Shown here: piece after piece, positions 1 to 10,172 of the stretch | How the letters are laid out: each line of letters opens with the position of its first letter | Position numbering within the stretch: the stretch's first letter is position 1 | From: Haemaphysalis longicornis | Lineage: Eukaryota; Arthropoda; Arachnida; Ixodida; Ixodidae | Assembly: GCA_013339765.2 (NCBI GenBank) | Contig: CM023448.1 | Span: 25,682,551 to 25,746,550 of the forward strand | Length of the DNA: 64,000 nucleotides | Reading direction: 5' to 3' | The notes under the pieces: generated by a model | The model's database searches: none | What the model saw: the letters and a program-made list of their open reading frames with translations, nothing else | What the model was told of the DNA's origin: nothing | Position numbers and translations under genes: made by a program

Positions 1-310
1 CTCCTGTCCTCCCCCCCCCCCCCCGAAAAAAAACTGCGGTTAAAAAAAACCCTGTAATTGAACCCGGCACCTGTACGCTGTTAAACCGGCCGCCTACCCA
101 CTAGACCATTCAAAAATCCAGAAGGGCACAGGTTTATCAGCGGCGTCGAACAATGACATGTGCAGTTAATTGCTCAACACCTAGCAAGCAAAAAGATCAA
201 CTGGAATTTTCGCAGATGTTAGAGCGAAATGGATGAATGCTGAAGCGAAGATAAAATAAACCTCACAACAAATTTAAGCGCCCATAGCGTGCAAAAGCCG
301 TTCTATCTTG
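1..310 (-). repeat. SINE-like repeat, copy 1, with tRNA-like head
   Basis: Read on the minus strand, a tRNA-like promoter is visible: a box A-like TGGTCTAGTGGGTA at 95-108 and a box B-like GGGTTCAATTACAG at 52-65. It is followed by T-rich sequence and a homopolymer of C (plus strand about 11-24). The flanking 120-310 segment is shared with 14592-14880; both contain AACCTCACAACAAATTT next to CCCATAGCGTGCAAAA. The tRNA cloverleaf is not convincing, so this is a tRNA-derived repeat and not a tRNA gene. The element probably continues off the left edge. Confidence 0.45.
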
Positions 311-699
311 CCTTCCCTGGCGGCCTCGTTACTCGTTACAAGATGGGACGTTACGAGAGGGCCAATCCGCATATCTTTTCGAGAGGCGGGAAACAAATAC
401 AGTAGTTCCTCGCTAACTCAAAGTCGTAAAAAGTGCTGAAAAATTTGAGATACACGGAGTTTCGAGTAAAGCGAAATGCCCAAAATTTGGCGCCAGGTGA
501 CCTAAATATAATAGGCAGTTGCAGGTAACAAGACCTCCTCTGCACAGGACCACTTTTGTGATAAAGGGTACCCCTATTCGAAGGAAAAGCAATATTTTAT
601 TATTGCTGATGAAATAATTGCATGATGCTCGCGTGTGTCGCGCCCGCATCTGGTCCACGAAAGCATTTTCGTGATGCTCAATGCATCGTATGAATTGTT

Positions 700-1207
700 G
701 GTCGCCACCGCTACATCCTAGTAACAAGGTACGACGTAGCGGTGGACTTTTCTCACGGCTTGTTTTGTGTTTTATGGAGGTATTTTTGTTATGGGCATAG
801 CTGAACACGTGTTGGAAGTGTTGTGCGAGTATGTTAGCCTGGCCTCCCAGTGTGTGTGTGACCATGGGAAGGCTGTGTGCTTGACGTTTCTTGCGTTTAC
901 GTATACGGCTCCATACATTGCGTGCGTCTCTATAGGAGGTAACGGATATGAAGAAGGCGCGCCAACTCTCCCGTTTCGCCTCACGGCGCACACGCTTACC
1001 AAGTGCATTTGCCCGTTTCAACCGGATCAGGTTCTGCGACGTGGTGCACCGACGAACGATACCGCACGCCTTTTTCAGGGGCTCTCGCACCCCCCTGAAG
1101 GCCTCATTGCACCACGGCCTCCTTTCGTTCTGCGGCCCACTAGAGGCGTCGGGAGTGGACTTTTTGGCGGCGTCGAGGATGCGCCGTGAGTAGTTGAGCG
1201 GCTTCAT
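700..1207 (-). pseudogene. LINE ORF2 fragment, endonuclease-RT linker
   Basis: Minus-strand open frame starting at 1207. Residues 28-120 have the basic, W-containing linker found between the apurinic endonuclease and the reverse transcriptase of Jockey/I-group LINEs: RRPWCNEAF at residues 29-37, then KRANALGKRVRREAKRESW, then VWSRIRKRKKR. The motif QANILAQHFQHVF that follows is the usual 'neighbour of RT' helix. The catalytic endonuclease and the RT itself are absent, so this is an internal fragment. The frame stays open to 413, but after about 700 I see no family resemblance. No RNA-level function is implied. The assignment to a LINE is firm; the exact clade is not. Confidence 0.7.
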
Positions 1208-2019
1208 CTACGTGTCTTATGGATATGTAATGTAGTTTAGATGTTTCTGCAAATGTACTCCGGTTTTTCCTTGCTTCATTCAACCTCTCAGGGGAAGATA
1301 AGCATCTTGGGCCTCTATTTCAGTGAGATAGAGGAGTGGTGACTACCATTTGGGAATGTGCCCACGCTCCACTCAAGACAAGAAGGGAGAACTGTGGGAC
1401 CAATACCCAAGTCAAGATATGAGTATGTATTTTGTCATATTATGGTATGTGGGCTGTTTCTTGTTGAAAAGACATGCTCCCGACGATGTTATGAATTTCT
1501 AAGTGTGCATTCAGATCGCCTATGAGAATGAAAGGCTAGAGTAGCTGATACACACAGCCCTCTAAATCGAAGCTCGAGAGCTCTACGTTATAACGGATGT
1601 ACAGAGAGCATACCGTTATACGGCTATTGAATATTATGGTTCGAAAGGCAACAACCTCAAGGACGGTCTGAAATTGGATGGTCTGACACCAAAAAGATAT
1701 TCGGGATATGATGGACCACCTGAAAAATGTGCCACGACCATCCCTGTACTTCTTAAATAACGTGTAAATATTCAAGACATTTATGTGCTCGGAGTTTAGA
1801 TGTGTTGCTTGGAGACACAAGACACTTGGCTGATTAATATATTATCTCGTATACATCATCAATATTTTAGAGAGGCCTCTGCAGTTCCACTGAGGTATGT
1901 ATTCTCTTCCATCAATTTAGTGTTAGAACTGAGGGAATGTGTGTGTTTATGTGTTGTCTTTAGGGGCAGTGATTATAAGCTTCTCCGCCTTTTCTGGAGG
2001 TTTGAACATCGGAACTCGT
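1208..2019. other. no recognisable feature
   Basis: About 800 bases with only short shadow frames and no repeat that I can match elsewhere in the window. Confidence 0.5.
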
Positions 2020-2049
2020 TGCCTGAGGAGCCCCACGGGTGCCACACGC

Positions 2050-3727
2050 GGTGCGGCGGAGACGGGAGCTGCTGCGGCGTCCTCCGTGTTCATCTCCTAG
2101 GTGCCGGCACGTGTTCCGTGGGCCTATGGATGGGAAACGGGGGATGCAGCTCAGGGGCTACGTGCAGGCGATCCTGGCTGGCCGAACCTTCCGGGTCAAC
2201 GTCGGCCGGGCAACCAGCAGACCACGGGACGTCTGCTCTGGGGTGCCACAGGGGGGCGTCCTAAGCCCCTTCCTATTTAACCTGGTGCTCGCCCCGCTTC
2301 CAGACTGCATCCCCGCTGGCCTCCACTACCCAGTGGGGATTGCGGTCTATGCTGATGACATCGCCATCTGGACGCACGGGCCCACCAGGGACAACAGGCG
2401 CATGAAGGCGTGCCTGCAGACGGCACTGGACTCGGTCGCGGCTTTCCTAGCAAGCCGCGGCCTGGTTCTGTCCGAGGCCAAGACACAAGCCTTCATGCGG
2501 CACCCCCTGCGGGAAGACCGCCCGCCGTCAAACGCCGAAGTTTGTTCTAAACGGCAAGCCCCTCCCATGGCGCCTACAAGTCACGTACCTGGGCCTGCTG
2601 GTGAACTGCCGGCTGACCTGGACCCCAGCCGTGCGGGCCCAACAGAGACGTGCTGCCGGGGTGCTGCGTGGAGTACGGCAGCTGCTGGCCCGTGGCAACG
2701 GGTGCTCCCACCAGGTGGCGCTGAGTATCTACAACAGCATGGCCACGTCGGCCGTGCTGTATGCGCTGCCGCTGGTGACGCTCAAGCGCCGCCGGCGGGG
2801 GGAGCTGGAGCTGGACCAGCGCCGGGCCATCCGGCTCTGTCTGGCCTCCCCAGGTATTCGCCCGTGGCGGGCACCTACACGGAGGCGGCCACTTGGACCG
2901 TCGAGATGCGGGCCCTCCAGATCGGTCTGCGCCACATCGACCGGCTGCAGAAGTCCCTGGATGGGGCTGCCCTGCTGCAGCGGTTCCGTGGCCGGCCCAA
3001 CTCGCAGATGGGCATGCTGCTGCGGCTTTACGAGGAGAACATCGTGATGCCGCAGCGGCCCCGTCTGGAGCCGCCTCTGCCTGGCACGGGGGAGGCCCTG
3101 CAGATCACCACCAAGCTCACCGGGGTACGCAGCAAGCGCACCACCCCCCACGCGGCCATCTACCAGGAGGTGGCCGCCCTGCTGCACGAGGGTGTCAGCG
3201 GCCGCCTACACATCTACACGGACGGCTCAGTGCTGCCCCACACGGGCACCGCCGCAGCTGCCTGCACTGCTCCTGCGCTGGGCGCCAGCCGAACATGCCG
3301 CCTGCCCTTCCCCGCGTCGTCGACCACTGCGGAGCTGGCCGGCCTGCACCTGGCTGTGGACCTGCTGCTTGAGCGGGCAGGCCAAGACAGCCAGGCCCTG
3401 GTCCTGACGGACTCCCGGCCGGCTCTGCTGCGACTGCGGGAGGCAGACCAGCCGTCCAGCTCTTGCGGGCACGTAGAGACATCATTGGCGGCCAAGCTCC
3501 ATGGAGTTGCCTCTGGCGGCTGCGACGTCCGCCTGCATTGGCTGCCGTCCCACATCGGGATTCCGGGGAACGACGAGGCCGACGCCCTGGCCAATAGTGC
3601 CCACCAGCCAGTCACCCCTGTCTCCCGGGACGTCACAGTATTCGACGCTGCACGCCAGCAGATCGCCCAAGTGGCCCTCGCCATGCACCCAGACCGCCGT
3701 GTGGTGAGTGGCCAGGCCCCTCGGGTC
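2050..3727 (+). pseudogene. LINE A ORF2: reverse transcriptase and RNase H
   Basis: The frame beginning at 2039 carries RT motif GVPQGGVLSPFLFN (from 2240) and the intact catalytic box YADD (2348-2359). Near 2540 the reading shifts to the +1 frame, where the thumb reads TYLGLLVNCRLTWTP and SIYNSMATSAVLYALPL. Near 2845 it shifts back and continues as WTVEMRALQ into RNase H. In RNase H, IYTDGS has its Asp at 3221, the Glu of TAELAGLHLA is at 3332, LTDSRPALL has its Asp at 3410, and GNDEADALAN lies near 3570-3590, so all four metal-binding positions are present. The two compensating shifts mean that the uninterrupted 564-codon frame does not encode one real protein. The catalytic residues are preserved but the gene is dead. 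Confidence 0.85.
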
Positions 3728-4297
3728 ACCTAATCATCCTCCGACACCCTCCCCAGGATCCTGTGGAGCTACTGTGGACTCCGGCCCACACTGGCTTAGG
3801 AGGCAATGAGGCAGTACATTCACATGCTCGAGAACTCATTACCCGGGCTCCTGCTTCTTTTGCTCCTAACCACAACATCCCCATCCCCCTCTACACATAC
3901 ACCGACATTACACTGCACCACAGACTGAACCGTCGACCCCTCCCACCCCCCCCGAAGCTCCCTACCACCAGAGCAGGCCCGCATGTGGCGCATCATCCAA
4001 GCGCACGCCTTCCCTCACCGCACGATCCTACAGCACTCCCACCCCCACCTGTTTTCCTCACCTCGCTGCCCGCACTGTGGTGCACTGGACACGCACTTGC
4101 ATTCCCTCTGCCAGTGCCCCAAGAATCCCTACCCACCCCTCCCCACCCCCCAGGCCTGGGAGCAGGCCATGCAGAGCTCCGAGGTTTCGGTCTAGGTGCT
4201 AGTCACCTCCTGAGGTCTCCAGGTCGCTGCGGCCCTGTGGGCAGCCGCCACCGCCCCATAAGGGAGAGCTCTTTAAATAAATGTTATTTCTCTCTCT
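3728..4297 (+). mobile_element. LINE B: 5'-truncated LINE 3' end inserted in LINE A
   Basis: A second, different RNase H LINE. It begins with the end of an RNase H domain (LLWTPAHTGLGGNEA from 3769), continues in another frame to a C-terminal zinc finger, and ends in an AAATAAATG..(CT)n tail at about 4272-4297. The direct repeat CCCCTCGGGTC flanks it at 3717-3727 and 4298-4308. Removing the insert and one repeat leaves the LINE A frame continuous (GQAPRV into LPGCLSR). This is the clearest insertion event in the window. Confidence 0.88.
3769..4194 (+). pseudogene. LINE B ORF2 C-terminus: RNase H end and zinc finger
   Basis: Frame 1 from 3769 gives the last RNase H motif WTPAHTGLGGNEAVH, which includes the H..N-E-A region before the final acidic residue. 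From about 3970 the frame of 3983 gives MWRIIQAHAFPHRTILQ followed by CPHCGALDTHLHSLCQC, a C-x2-C-x7-H-x3-C type finger typical of the C-terminus of I-group ORF2 proteins. A frameshift near 3960 separates the two. The stop lies at 4193-4195. Only the terminal quarter of ORF2 was ever inserted, because the element was 5'-truncated on arrival. Confidence 0.75.
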
Positions 4298-4643
4298 CCC
4301 CTCGGGTCCTCCCGGGGTGTCTGAGCAGGGACGCCCGCAGCCTGCTGCTCCGGCTGCGGCTGAACTGCTGTGACGTGGCAGCCCGACTGCACCGCCAAGG
4401 GCGCCGCTCCTCCCCCACCTGTGCCCACTGTCCCGAGCTTGAGACCCTGGAGCACCTGCTATGCTCCTGCCCGGAGTTTGCGGCACACCGGGGAGTGCTG
4501 CAGACTTCGCTCCAGCGTCCAGGCTGCCCTACCAGCGCCTGGAGAGCCTGCTATACCCAGCAGGCCCCGACGGCACCCGCCGTGATGGCTTCCCCCTCCT
4601 GCTGGTCTACTTGGAGGCCACCGGACTTGCCCAGAGCCTGTAG
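4298..4643 (+). pseudogene. LINE A ORF2 C-terminus with zinc finger
   Basis: Continuation of LINE A after the LINE B insert. Frame 1 reads SRDARSLLLRLRLNCCDVA and then CAHCPELETLEHLLCSC, a C-x2-C-x8-H-x3-C finger (first Cys codon at 4420). Near 4505 a frameshift moves the reading to frame 0, which ends YQRLESLLYPAG..LEATGLAQSL with a stop after 4640. The remainder to about 4850 is a C-rich 3' untranslated region. Confidence 0.8.
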
Positions 4644-4984
4644 ACGATAGTCTGCCGGACGCGCCATTGCTGCTGCTTCACGAAGATCCACGTCGAGGCC
4701 CTTTCTCCTCTCTAATCTTTACATCCCCCTCTTCACCCTCCCCACCGCACTGGGTTGTATGCAGGTGCGCCCCCAGTTGGGCTCAATAATATCCCCAGTG
4801 CACTTCCTTTTCCTTTTCACCCGAACCACCTAAGAAGAAGAAAGGATGCAGCGTCCATACCAACCGACACGATCGCCATCAGTGGGCGGGGGGGGGGGGC
4901 GCGGGGCGCTGCGGCGGGTAAAAGTCCGACTCGCGGTATGGAGGTTCTGGCCAAAGCAGACGCAGCGGCGCCCTCGGCCAGCGG

Positions 4985-5525
4985 CATCACCGCACCTCCC
5001 CAGGCGAAAGAGGCAAACGTTTTTCGCGCCCCTGGGCAGGAAATGTTCTCTGTTATTTTGACATTGGTTGTTTCATTTCCATTTGAAACTTCTCACAGGC
5101 GCGTGAGTATGCCGCGTGCTGCCCACCACAGTTAGCACAAGTTAGGGTGGTGGAGGTGCAGTTTTCGGTGGGGTGGTCCTGCGGAGCGCATTTTGCACAG
5201 CTCATTTTGCCGCTGCAAGAGTTAGTGCCGCACTTGAACCGATGCCGCTTGAAGCAGCGGCGCGGTTCGGCATGTAATGGTGAAGGACCCATCGGATGAA
5301 GCCTGCATTTGTATCATCTTGGAGGGATGAAACGTTCAATGTCAGGATAATATGTTTGGTGGGTATTACCTTGTCATCTCTACGCATCATGATGCGGCGC
5401 ACGGCTGTGCCGCTCTGGTGCTTTAAACCTTCAAAAACTTAGGCATCTGTTTCATTGAGCAGATCCCTGCGAGCTATTGAGGTTGTGGTGGGGTGTGGCC
5501 CTGATGTGACCCTTATAATAGAGAT
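4985..5525 (-). pseudogene. LINE ORF1 with CCHC zinc knuckles
   Basis: Minus-strand remnant of a LINE ORF1 (RNA-binding chaperone). The N-terminal part (about 5460-5300) reads RRDLLNETDA, a stop, then RRIMMRRDDKVIPTKHII. After a frameshift near 5290 come three knuckles. The first is damaged (CFKRHRFKCGTNSC, lacking the second Cys spacing). The second is intact (CAKCAPQDHPTENC, from about 5199). The third is intact (CANCGGQHAAYSRAC). Knuckles of this type bind the element's own RNA in the ribonucleoprotein. The orientation is opposite to LINE A and the sequence is abruptly cut at a GC-rich, G-run junction near 4890. There is no ORF2 downstream on this strand, so it is an isolated fragment. Confidence 0.8.
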
Positions 5526-7064
5526 CGACCAAATTTAGTCTGAAGAAAAAACATTGTCGCCTGTTGCTGGTTCTTCACCTCAGCAAGGTCTTCACTTGTT
5601 CGTTATTTTTTGCTTTGTATGCATTCCCAATAATTGCTTCAACATACTTTGTTGCAAAAATAGTGATTACCTTGCAAGAGGGCAGGCGGCCAGGAAGCGA
5701 GTACCTGTCAGGCTACTCTCATGGTTGGAAGCTTATGGTTGGAAGTTGAGGAAACAAGACTTCGGTGCGGCCCCATTTCAGGGACCAATCACGCTTGCGA
5801 GCGGGCTTGAATTTTCGACAATGCATAGAGAACAGCAGGTGACGGGAATACTTCCTTCGCTCTGTTTACCCTGATACCGAGACAGGTGCCGGATCTCCCT
5901 GCCTAGTAAGCAGACAGGGAGCCCACCCGCCGGAGCTTGACCACGGCTCTGTCTGGCACCGTTTGTGGTTTCTACCCTTCATCCCAAAATTTCTAGCCAC
6001 GGTAGAAAACGGCGTAAGTATGGGGCTCGAAGTCCGCGTGATCGCCAACACCGTCACCTTGAATATACAGGGTGCGCCGTGCGGGGGATGTGCCGAGGGG
6101 AAAAGGGTCCTGTTAATATGCGGAGTGGTGACACTTCATAATTGTGCGGACGATGATGACAGTGAAGGACACTTACCTGATGGGGGATCGACTAGCCAGT
6201 GTTTCCGGGAGCCCCCTCTTTGTCTTCGTGTCCACGCACACCGAAGGTGTGAGAAACCCCCTCTGTGCCTACTATTTACCGCGCACTCCTGGTAAATACC
6301 TCATGCAGAAGAAACTGCGGTTGACACAATGATAGCTTGGAAATATAAAACAGAAATGGGTCGCGGATGTGGTGGATATCACTATTGTTTTCCGTGTGCG
6401 AACCGCCGATATGTGCCACTCTGACCCAGCTGCGGGGTAGTACGGAGTAAAAGAAGGTTGACCAGAAGGTTTCCTAGAGGTAAACAAGAATAAGAAGGTG
6501 AGTCCCGTCCACAGTAGTCGAGCAGCACGCCGCATGACACCGGTTTGAAGTGCATGTGTACAATACTGTCAGAGTAATATCACACCTGTGTACATTAGTT
6601 TTACTATCAGCATCAAGAAAGGAAACTCCCCGTGAACAAGGGGTGGGCTGCCAATTAAGCCAATGGGCGAAGTTGGACTAACCTAAACCTGCCACATATT
6701 TGCGTACCGGTCTACTGTGTGCACCCTCCTAAGAATATTCCAAAGGCGCTGTTACATAAAAACAAGAGCACTGTTTCCATAGGAGGGGGATGTTGATTAT
6801 GTTCCCTGACCCGAATATTTCATACATGCGCATATCCACGTTTCTATGTAATCGAGATTTTGCACGCCCGGTTCTATAGACGACAAGCTAGGTAAGAATC
6901 CGGTCGGGTGTAAGTTTTTTAAATTAAGTTTGACTGGCCCTAAACACCGTCTTAAAAGGGAGCTTGTTAAGTGGAGGATTGTATTATACAGACAAGACGA
7001 GTTGCTGCCTTTCTTGCCCTCGCTAGTTTATAGGAAACTTCGACTTCTTTGTAGTCATCCGCAA
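5526..7064. other. no recognisable feature
   Basis: About 1.5 kb without a family match. The open frames are short and show no domain pattern. Confidence 0.5.
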
Positions 7065-7272
7065 CTGTCAACTGAATCGACTTCAAATTTCAGCTTGAAC
7101 AAAAAAAAACGACAGGACTTAGGAAGGATACACGGACACAGTGCTGTCCGTGTGTCCAGCACTGTGTGCGTGTTTCCTTCCTAAGTCCTGTCGTTTTTGT
7201 TTGTTCAAGCTGAAATTTCAAGTCGATATGGAAAACCAACTCGCCCAAACCCAAGCAATTCTGTCAACTGAA
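7065..7272 (-). mobile_element. leader-plus-hairpin foldback element, copy 1
   Basis: A near-perfect inverted repeat occupies 7075-7146 and 7157-7227 around a 10-nt loop; the outer stem reads TTTCAGCTTGAAC and the inner part GACAGGACTTAGGAAGG. On the minus strand a leader precedes the hairpin and contains TGGGCGAGTTGG (plus 7236-7247). The direct repeat CTGTCAACTGAA bounds the whole at 7065-7076 and 7261-7272. There is no poly(A) and no reading frame. The same leader is found at 55682-55693 and 59761-59772. The 12-bp flanking repeat suggests target-primed insertion. Confidence 0.75.
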
Positions 7273-8184
7273 ATACTTGCGACTTAGTGCAAGGTATCGT
7301 GGCATGGGATGAAACTCGGTGTTGTGTACTGATATTCGGATGGTATACCGCCTCTCGGTAGCCATCAAAACTGTATTCGTGAAATATCTTGTGCCTTGCC
7401 TGCATCCATCGGGAATGTTAACAAGAATCTCTCATTCGCTCTTCTCCCGGATCTAAGGTGCGTTGGTGCGGGTGCTCCGGCTTTCTTGGCCTGGGTGCTC
7501 CGCACGTTTTGTTTGACATCAGAGAATGCCCATCTGTGAGGACAGAACCCGTTAGGCTTGGAGAGCGACGTGCAGGGCGAAGGGAGGTGGGCGGCCACGA
7601 AAGGTGAAAGATTACCCTTGTTTCCCCGCACCGCGCCCAAGCGGTCGGCCGGGGAAGCCATTTGCAATTGGTGGCTAGGAAATACGCTCCCAGTTCATGC
7701 TCCTATCACGCTCTCTGCGCGCGGCTTTTTTGCACCCGGAATTTAGATTTCGAACGTTGTTAGACGGTATGTAGGCTGTTGCATTAGCATTCTGCTCACC
7801 GTTGTGCAAAAATAGAAAATACACCAAGGCCAAACATTATACATTCAACTCCAAAGTCACTTAATCACAGTTCTTCTAGGATCGAAACTTCGCGTTCGGT
7901 GGATTCCCATATCAATTCCCGTACTGTCGATTGCTCATATAGCTTCACTATTTGTGCGTCATGGGCAGTATTATGTGATAATAGGGGGAGATAAAAGGAC
8001 GGACGAGTTGCATGTCCTCGGTACTACAGAATAGCCCATGTTGGTCGGGAGTTCTTTGTGCATGTTTTGGGCATAAGTGATGGAAATCAGTGCAGATTAA
8101 GTCCACCTTTATTTACCTAAATTGTCACCGCAGTAAACAAGCAGTTGGAGGTCTGTCCGGAGGATTTAGCGCTGCAGTCGAAAC
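7273..8184. other. no recognisable feature
   Basis: About 900 bases with no gene or repeat that I can name. Confidence 0.5.
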
Positions 8185-8194
8185 GTGAGTGTGC

Positions 8195-8226
<32 letters not shown>

Positions 8227-8253
8227 GCGTGTGTGTGTGCGTGCGCGTGTGCG

Positions 8254-8296
<43 letters not shown>

Positions 8297-8356
8297 GTGT
8301 GTGTGCGTGCGTGTGCGTGTGTGTGCGTGTGTGTGTGTGTGTGTTTCTGTGTGCGT

Positions 8357-8394
<38 letters not shown>
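8185..8394. repeat. (GT)n/(GCGT)n microsatellite
   Basis: 210 bases of GT/GCGT repeats with a few interruptions such as TTTCT at 8344. All open frames over this tract on both strands are simple-sequence artefacts. Confidence 0.97.
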
Positions 8395-9585
8395 TGGGAA
8401 GTGCAAAACCTATTGTGAAGTGTAAGACCAGAAAACAGTGCCATTCTAACACCAAATCATTAAATCAGGCTTCTCTAAAACAATTTCTCTAAAATAATAG
8501 TGTTCGTGCTGTATCCGGGAACATTAGAAGTGAAAGTACGCGAGACATGGGAGCTAGTTGAACTGATTCTTATGTTCATAAGTATTTTGCACCTTACCTT
8601 CAGAAGGGGAAAAGCGATAGGCTTTCTTACTACCGCGCGGTCACCCTTTCGAAATGTTCCTCTTGCTTCTCAATGTTTAGTGAAAACCAATCCAACGAGC
8701 GTTCCTAATTAAAGAAGGCGGAGCTGCCAGTTAATTACGTATACTTTGCTTCAAATGTACCTCCTGTTTTCTTTGCGCTAAACAACCCCGGAGATGTATG
8801 ACAAGTGACAGCGGTTCACGAGTTTAGAAGGGTTATGACCACTTGCTTTTCGAAGCTTGTGTGGGACGCCAATACGACTACGCCATGGGGCTATACTTTC
8901 GTCGGTAATGTCGCTGTGGTGGCTGATTCTGGCAGTCGCTTGACATCGATCAACGTAATAGCGAACGAGCTACATCGACAAGGCGAGCTCCTAAAGTGGT
9001 GGACACGTAAAAGTACAGGCGAGTTCTGTTCACATGGTGGAATGTTCTCAAGTTTCTTTCTAAAAAAGTGTTGCGACTGCTGCTGATGGAATCGGGTACC
9101 CAGATTCTGTAGTGCAGAGGGAATAAAACTGCTATTTCCACGCCAGCCTCCTGATCACAGACCTCCTTACTATACGACGCCTGCGAAAACAAACTTAATA
9201 TACAAGGCGTGGTTCATTTCACGCTTAGACGCGTGCGCGGTCGTTTGTCAAACTGCACGCCCAATGTGATGAACGACGTAAATGATGTTATCTTTGGTTG
9301 TACTGCTACAGTGCGTAAACGGTTAAGAGATGATATACAGAAAGTCTATGGATCCCAAAGATGGTGTGGGGTGGTCGTCAGTTCATTTAGACATCACGGC
9401 CGCGAGATCGGTTGCCCAACATTTCTGCAGCTGGCTGCTTCCCAGCAACGTCGGCAATAAAACAACTCCGAGAGCGAAGAGAGAACGATGAGCGGGATAT
9501 ATGGGAATTGCTGGAAGCCTCATGAGCTGTAGGGAAAACGTCGGAACTGCCTCCGATGTTCCTGTGAGCACTCACTATCGATTTT

Positions 9586-9626
9586 CTTGGGCTTAGGCTT
9601 AGCTAGAGCTTGGGCTTAGCTAGAAA
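9586..9626. repeat. short imperfect tandem repeat
   Basis: Two or three copies of GCTTAGGCTTAGCTAGA / GCTTGGGCTTAGCTAGA. Confidence 0.7.
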
Positions 9627-10152
9627 GAGTGGCAGCTTCTAAGAAAAAATACGGGCGTTATTGTTATTGGCTGGCTATCCTATTTTGTACCCTGGTTAAT
9701 TGTATTTCTGGTTACAAATGGGGTGGGACTACCATCGCAAATATTTCGCTACCAGGTTTCCTGCTGCAAAGTTATATGTGGTTTCATTTACTACAATTAT
9801 AAGCATTTCACATCTGCAATTTGCAGAATTTAGAGTTGCATGCAGCAATGAATGAAAGAAGATGGTGCAAGGATAGTCTTCTTTGTTCAACCAAGAACGT
9901 GGTTCTTGGCATCCAGGATATGAAAGCTAAATTGGCCACCGTATTTATCGTGTCCAACCATGGGTTTACCATTTCTTTTTGAGTATACTATCTAACTTTG
10001 TTGAGAACTTGCGACAGCCCCGCGATCGCCCAGTCCTGCTTTTGCTAGAGAGGGTGCTAAATTGACCCCAAATGTAAATATTGCCTAATCGCCCGTGCTG
10101 AATGAACACGTGCTAAATAATTGCCTGAAGTTCTTCTCGTGGTCGCCCCTAG

Positions 10153-10172
10153 CATCCCATCCCATCCCATCC
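10153..10172. repeat. (CATCC)4 microsatellite
   Basis: Four pentamers CATCC in a row. Confidence 0.85.

Larger units (their letters stand above)
2020..4850 (+). mobile_element. RNase H-bearing LINE (LINE A), 5'-truncated, interrupted
   Basis: Non-LTR retrotransposon 3' half: RT palm and thumb, RNase H, C-terminal zinc finger, then an untranslated tail to about 4850. It is GC-rich compared with its surroundings. It is interrupted at 3727 by LINE B, and the 11-bp sequence CCCCTCGGGTC is present on both sides (3717-3727 and 4298-4308). An RNase H domain after RT is characteristic of the I/R1/LOA group. The 5' limit is uncertain: similarity begins between about 2020 and 2100. The 3' limit overlaps the start of the minus-strand ORF1 fragment next door. 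Confidence 0.85.

Noticed and set aside
2039..3733. A single 564-residue RT-RNase H protein
   Set aside because: The RT thumb is in another frame between about 2540 and 2845, so the open frame joins real and nonsense segments.
3763..4650. A single 295-residue protein
   Set aside because: It chains the RNase H end of LINE B, untranslated LINE B sequence and the C-terminus of LINE A across an insertion border.
8117..8492. Several Cys/Val- or His/Thr-repeating frames over the GT tract
   Set aside because: They are translations of the (GT)n microsatellite in every frame; none has a non-repetitive coding part.
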